This document shows positions 62,966 through 64,000 of a stretch of 64,000 nucleotides of DNA, piece by piece; position 1 is the first letter of the stretch; each line of letters opens with the position of its first letter. The notes beneath the pieces were generated by a model that was given only the letters and a program-made list of their open reading frames with translations, searched no databases and was not told the origin of the DNA. The stretch comes from Takakia lepidozioides. Taxonomy: Eukaryota > Streptophyta > Takakiopsida > Takakiales > Takakiaceae. A program made the translations under genes and the position numbers. The stretch is from positions 95,524,756 to 95,588,755 of the forward strand of contig CM060731.1 in NCBI GenBank assembly GCA_030704615.1, read 5' to 3'.

Positions 62966-64000
62966 ACTAGTGTGAAACTAGCTAGGAAATAGCTAGCTTT
63001 TACATATTGACATTTGGGATTGGCCCAAGTGTCAATCCAGGGGTCAAGGCAGATTTAGGCCCTGGAGTGGTTATCTTCACGGCAAGCGCGGGAGGCTCAT
63101 CTTTCTCGAGTTGAGCCTCACCGCGCCTAGCTATGGCGCCGTAGTGTGGATTCCCCATGGCGTGGGGTGCACTTGGCTTGACTTGTATTTGAGTGATGAG
63201 GTTATATATGCATGAGTTTATGCTTCAGATTTGTGTGCTCGTGGTTGTATTCTTCTTCTTTATCACTCGAGAAAGATGAGCTCATATCTGTGAGTGCCAA
63301 ATACGAGTTAGTTGTAGCACTTGTGGTTTTTGCTTGAGAATGAGAGAAACCAGGTTGTTATGCAAGGAGCACCGTGGAGCTCTTGGTTGTTAGAAGCGGA
63401 GGCGATGTGGGTACGAGGTGGTAGACCTTGGCATTCGATCTTCAGCTTCAGAGATGAAAGCACCCATGCTGCAGGTAATTCCAGAGCACCTTGATGGTTT
63501 CAAATTGTGTACATGCATAAGCAAGCACGATTGGGAAGAGGACCAGTCAAAAGCAGGTTATAGTGGCTTTGGTGGCAAAGCTGAGAACTGGACTTGGGAA
63601 TGCGCTTTCATTGTGTGAAGGATTGCAAGACCAAGCGAGGCTGATTTGGCTTAGGGCAAATCAGTGCACTTTGTGGAGTATGTTGAGATTGGGTTTCAAT
63701 CTCGAGCTTCAGCATTGAGAGGGCTCTTGTCATGGCAAGAGCAGGGCTGGAACAGGAGCTAAGAGGTGCGACAAGGCCATGGAATGTGCACCTAGGGTTT
63801 CAGAGCTTGGAAGAAGAGCTCTTGCACCACAAGAGGAGTGTCTTGTGGCTGGAAATGTAAGCCTTAGGTTTCAGGAGCTTGGCAAGGCTGTGGAGTGCTT
63901 AGTCTTGTCTTAGAGAGCATCAAGGAGCTAAGGAGCCAAGATAGGGGGCTGATACCTCTTGTGTGAAGAGGTTGCATGTGTGGAGCATGTATTCGGCTCA
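62966..64000. other. Unassigned sequence, possibly the start of another LTR element
   Basis: Begins with TGTGAAACTAGCTAGG directly after the truncated module 3, which suggests an inserted LTR. It has a TATATATGCATGAG stretch near 63203. No coding frame is convincing; the frame 63418-63618 has no recognisable motif. Confidence 0.35.

Overview
The window looks like repeat-rich nuclear DNA of a streptophyte plant or charophyte alga. The support is a set of plant-type Ty3/gypsy retrotransposons (one with a chromodomain), a MULE-like transposase, spliceosomal GT-AG introns and two fixed 500-N scaffold gaps. A Chara-like genome would fit, but that is inference. I see no bacterial operon, CRISPR array, rRNA gene or confident tRNA gene.

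The most unusual content is a multi-exon gene family that joins a ParB-like domain (DGNHR motif) to a divergent amino-methyltransferase domain (a VLDLICGTG-type SAM loop and a DIPD motif in place of DPPY). Class A occurs as three modules: 7350-16143 (+), 29541-30127 with 43516-46250 (+, split by a retrotransposon), and 59424-62957 (inverted, partial). A class B relative lies at 20045-21492 (+) and a class C relative at 54536-56356 (-). A possible fourth, very decayed relative lies at 1719-3432 (-). Each class has its own palindrome family in its introns or flanks. The half-sites are GGAAATGCGG (A), AACCTTGCGT (B) and ATAGTCGG (C), each around a two-base centre that is almost always pyrimidine-purine. 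In module 2 the class A palindromes form 27 sites spaced almost exactly 53 bp (five helical turns) in a 212-bp, four-palindrome higher-order repeat. A separate array at 52803-53706 uses mostly 64 bp, one turn more. This is the pattern expected of a protein with a cognate, phased array of operator- or parS-like sites. Class A modules 1 and 3 also carry a divergently transcribed pair of genes of an unrecognised family (WNCCQWT motif).

The rest is mainly mobile DNA. A full-length Ty3/gypsy element (30128-43515, minus strand, 13.4 kb) has 1.08-kb LTRs, a 5-bp target duplication GACGG, an extra ORF before gag that starts inside the LTR, gag, protease, RT, RNase H, integrase and a long coiled-coil 3' ORF region. 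Fragments of the same family lie at 5200-6837, 21682-23134, 46255-49933, 56357-57250 and 57838-59423. Most interrupt or abut the ParB-methyltransferase genes or palindrome arrays. A decayed chromovirus (49933-51113), a MULE-like transposase (26664-29162, -), a gag-like fossil (23140-24877, -) and one plausible host gene (25293-25897, +) complete the picture.

Most coding regions carry frameshifts or stops, so many are pseudogenes or carry assembly errors. Domain calls rest on motif reading and on comparison of copies inside the window, not on database searches.
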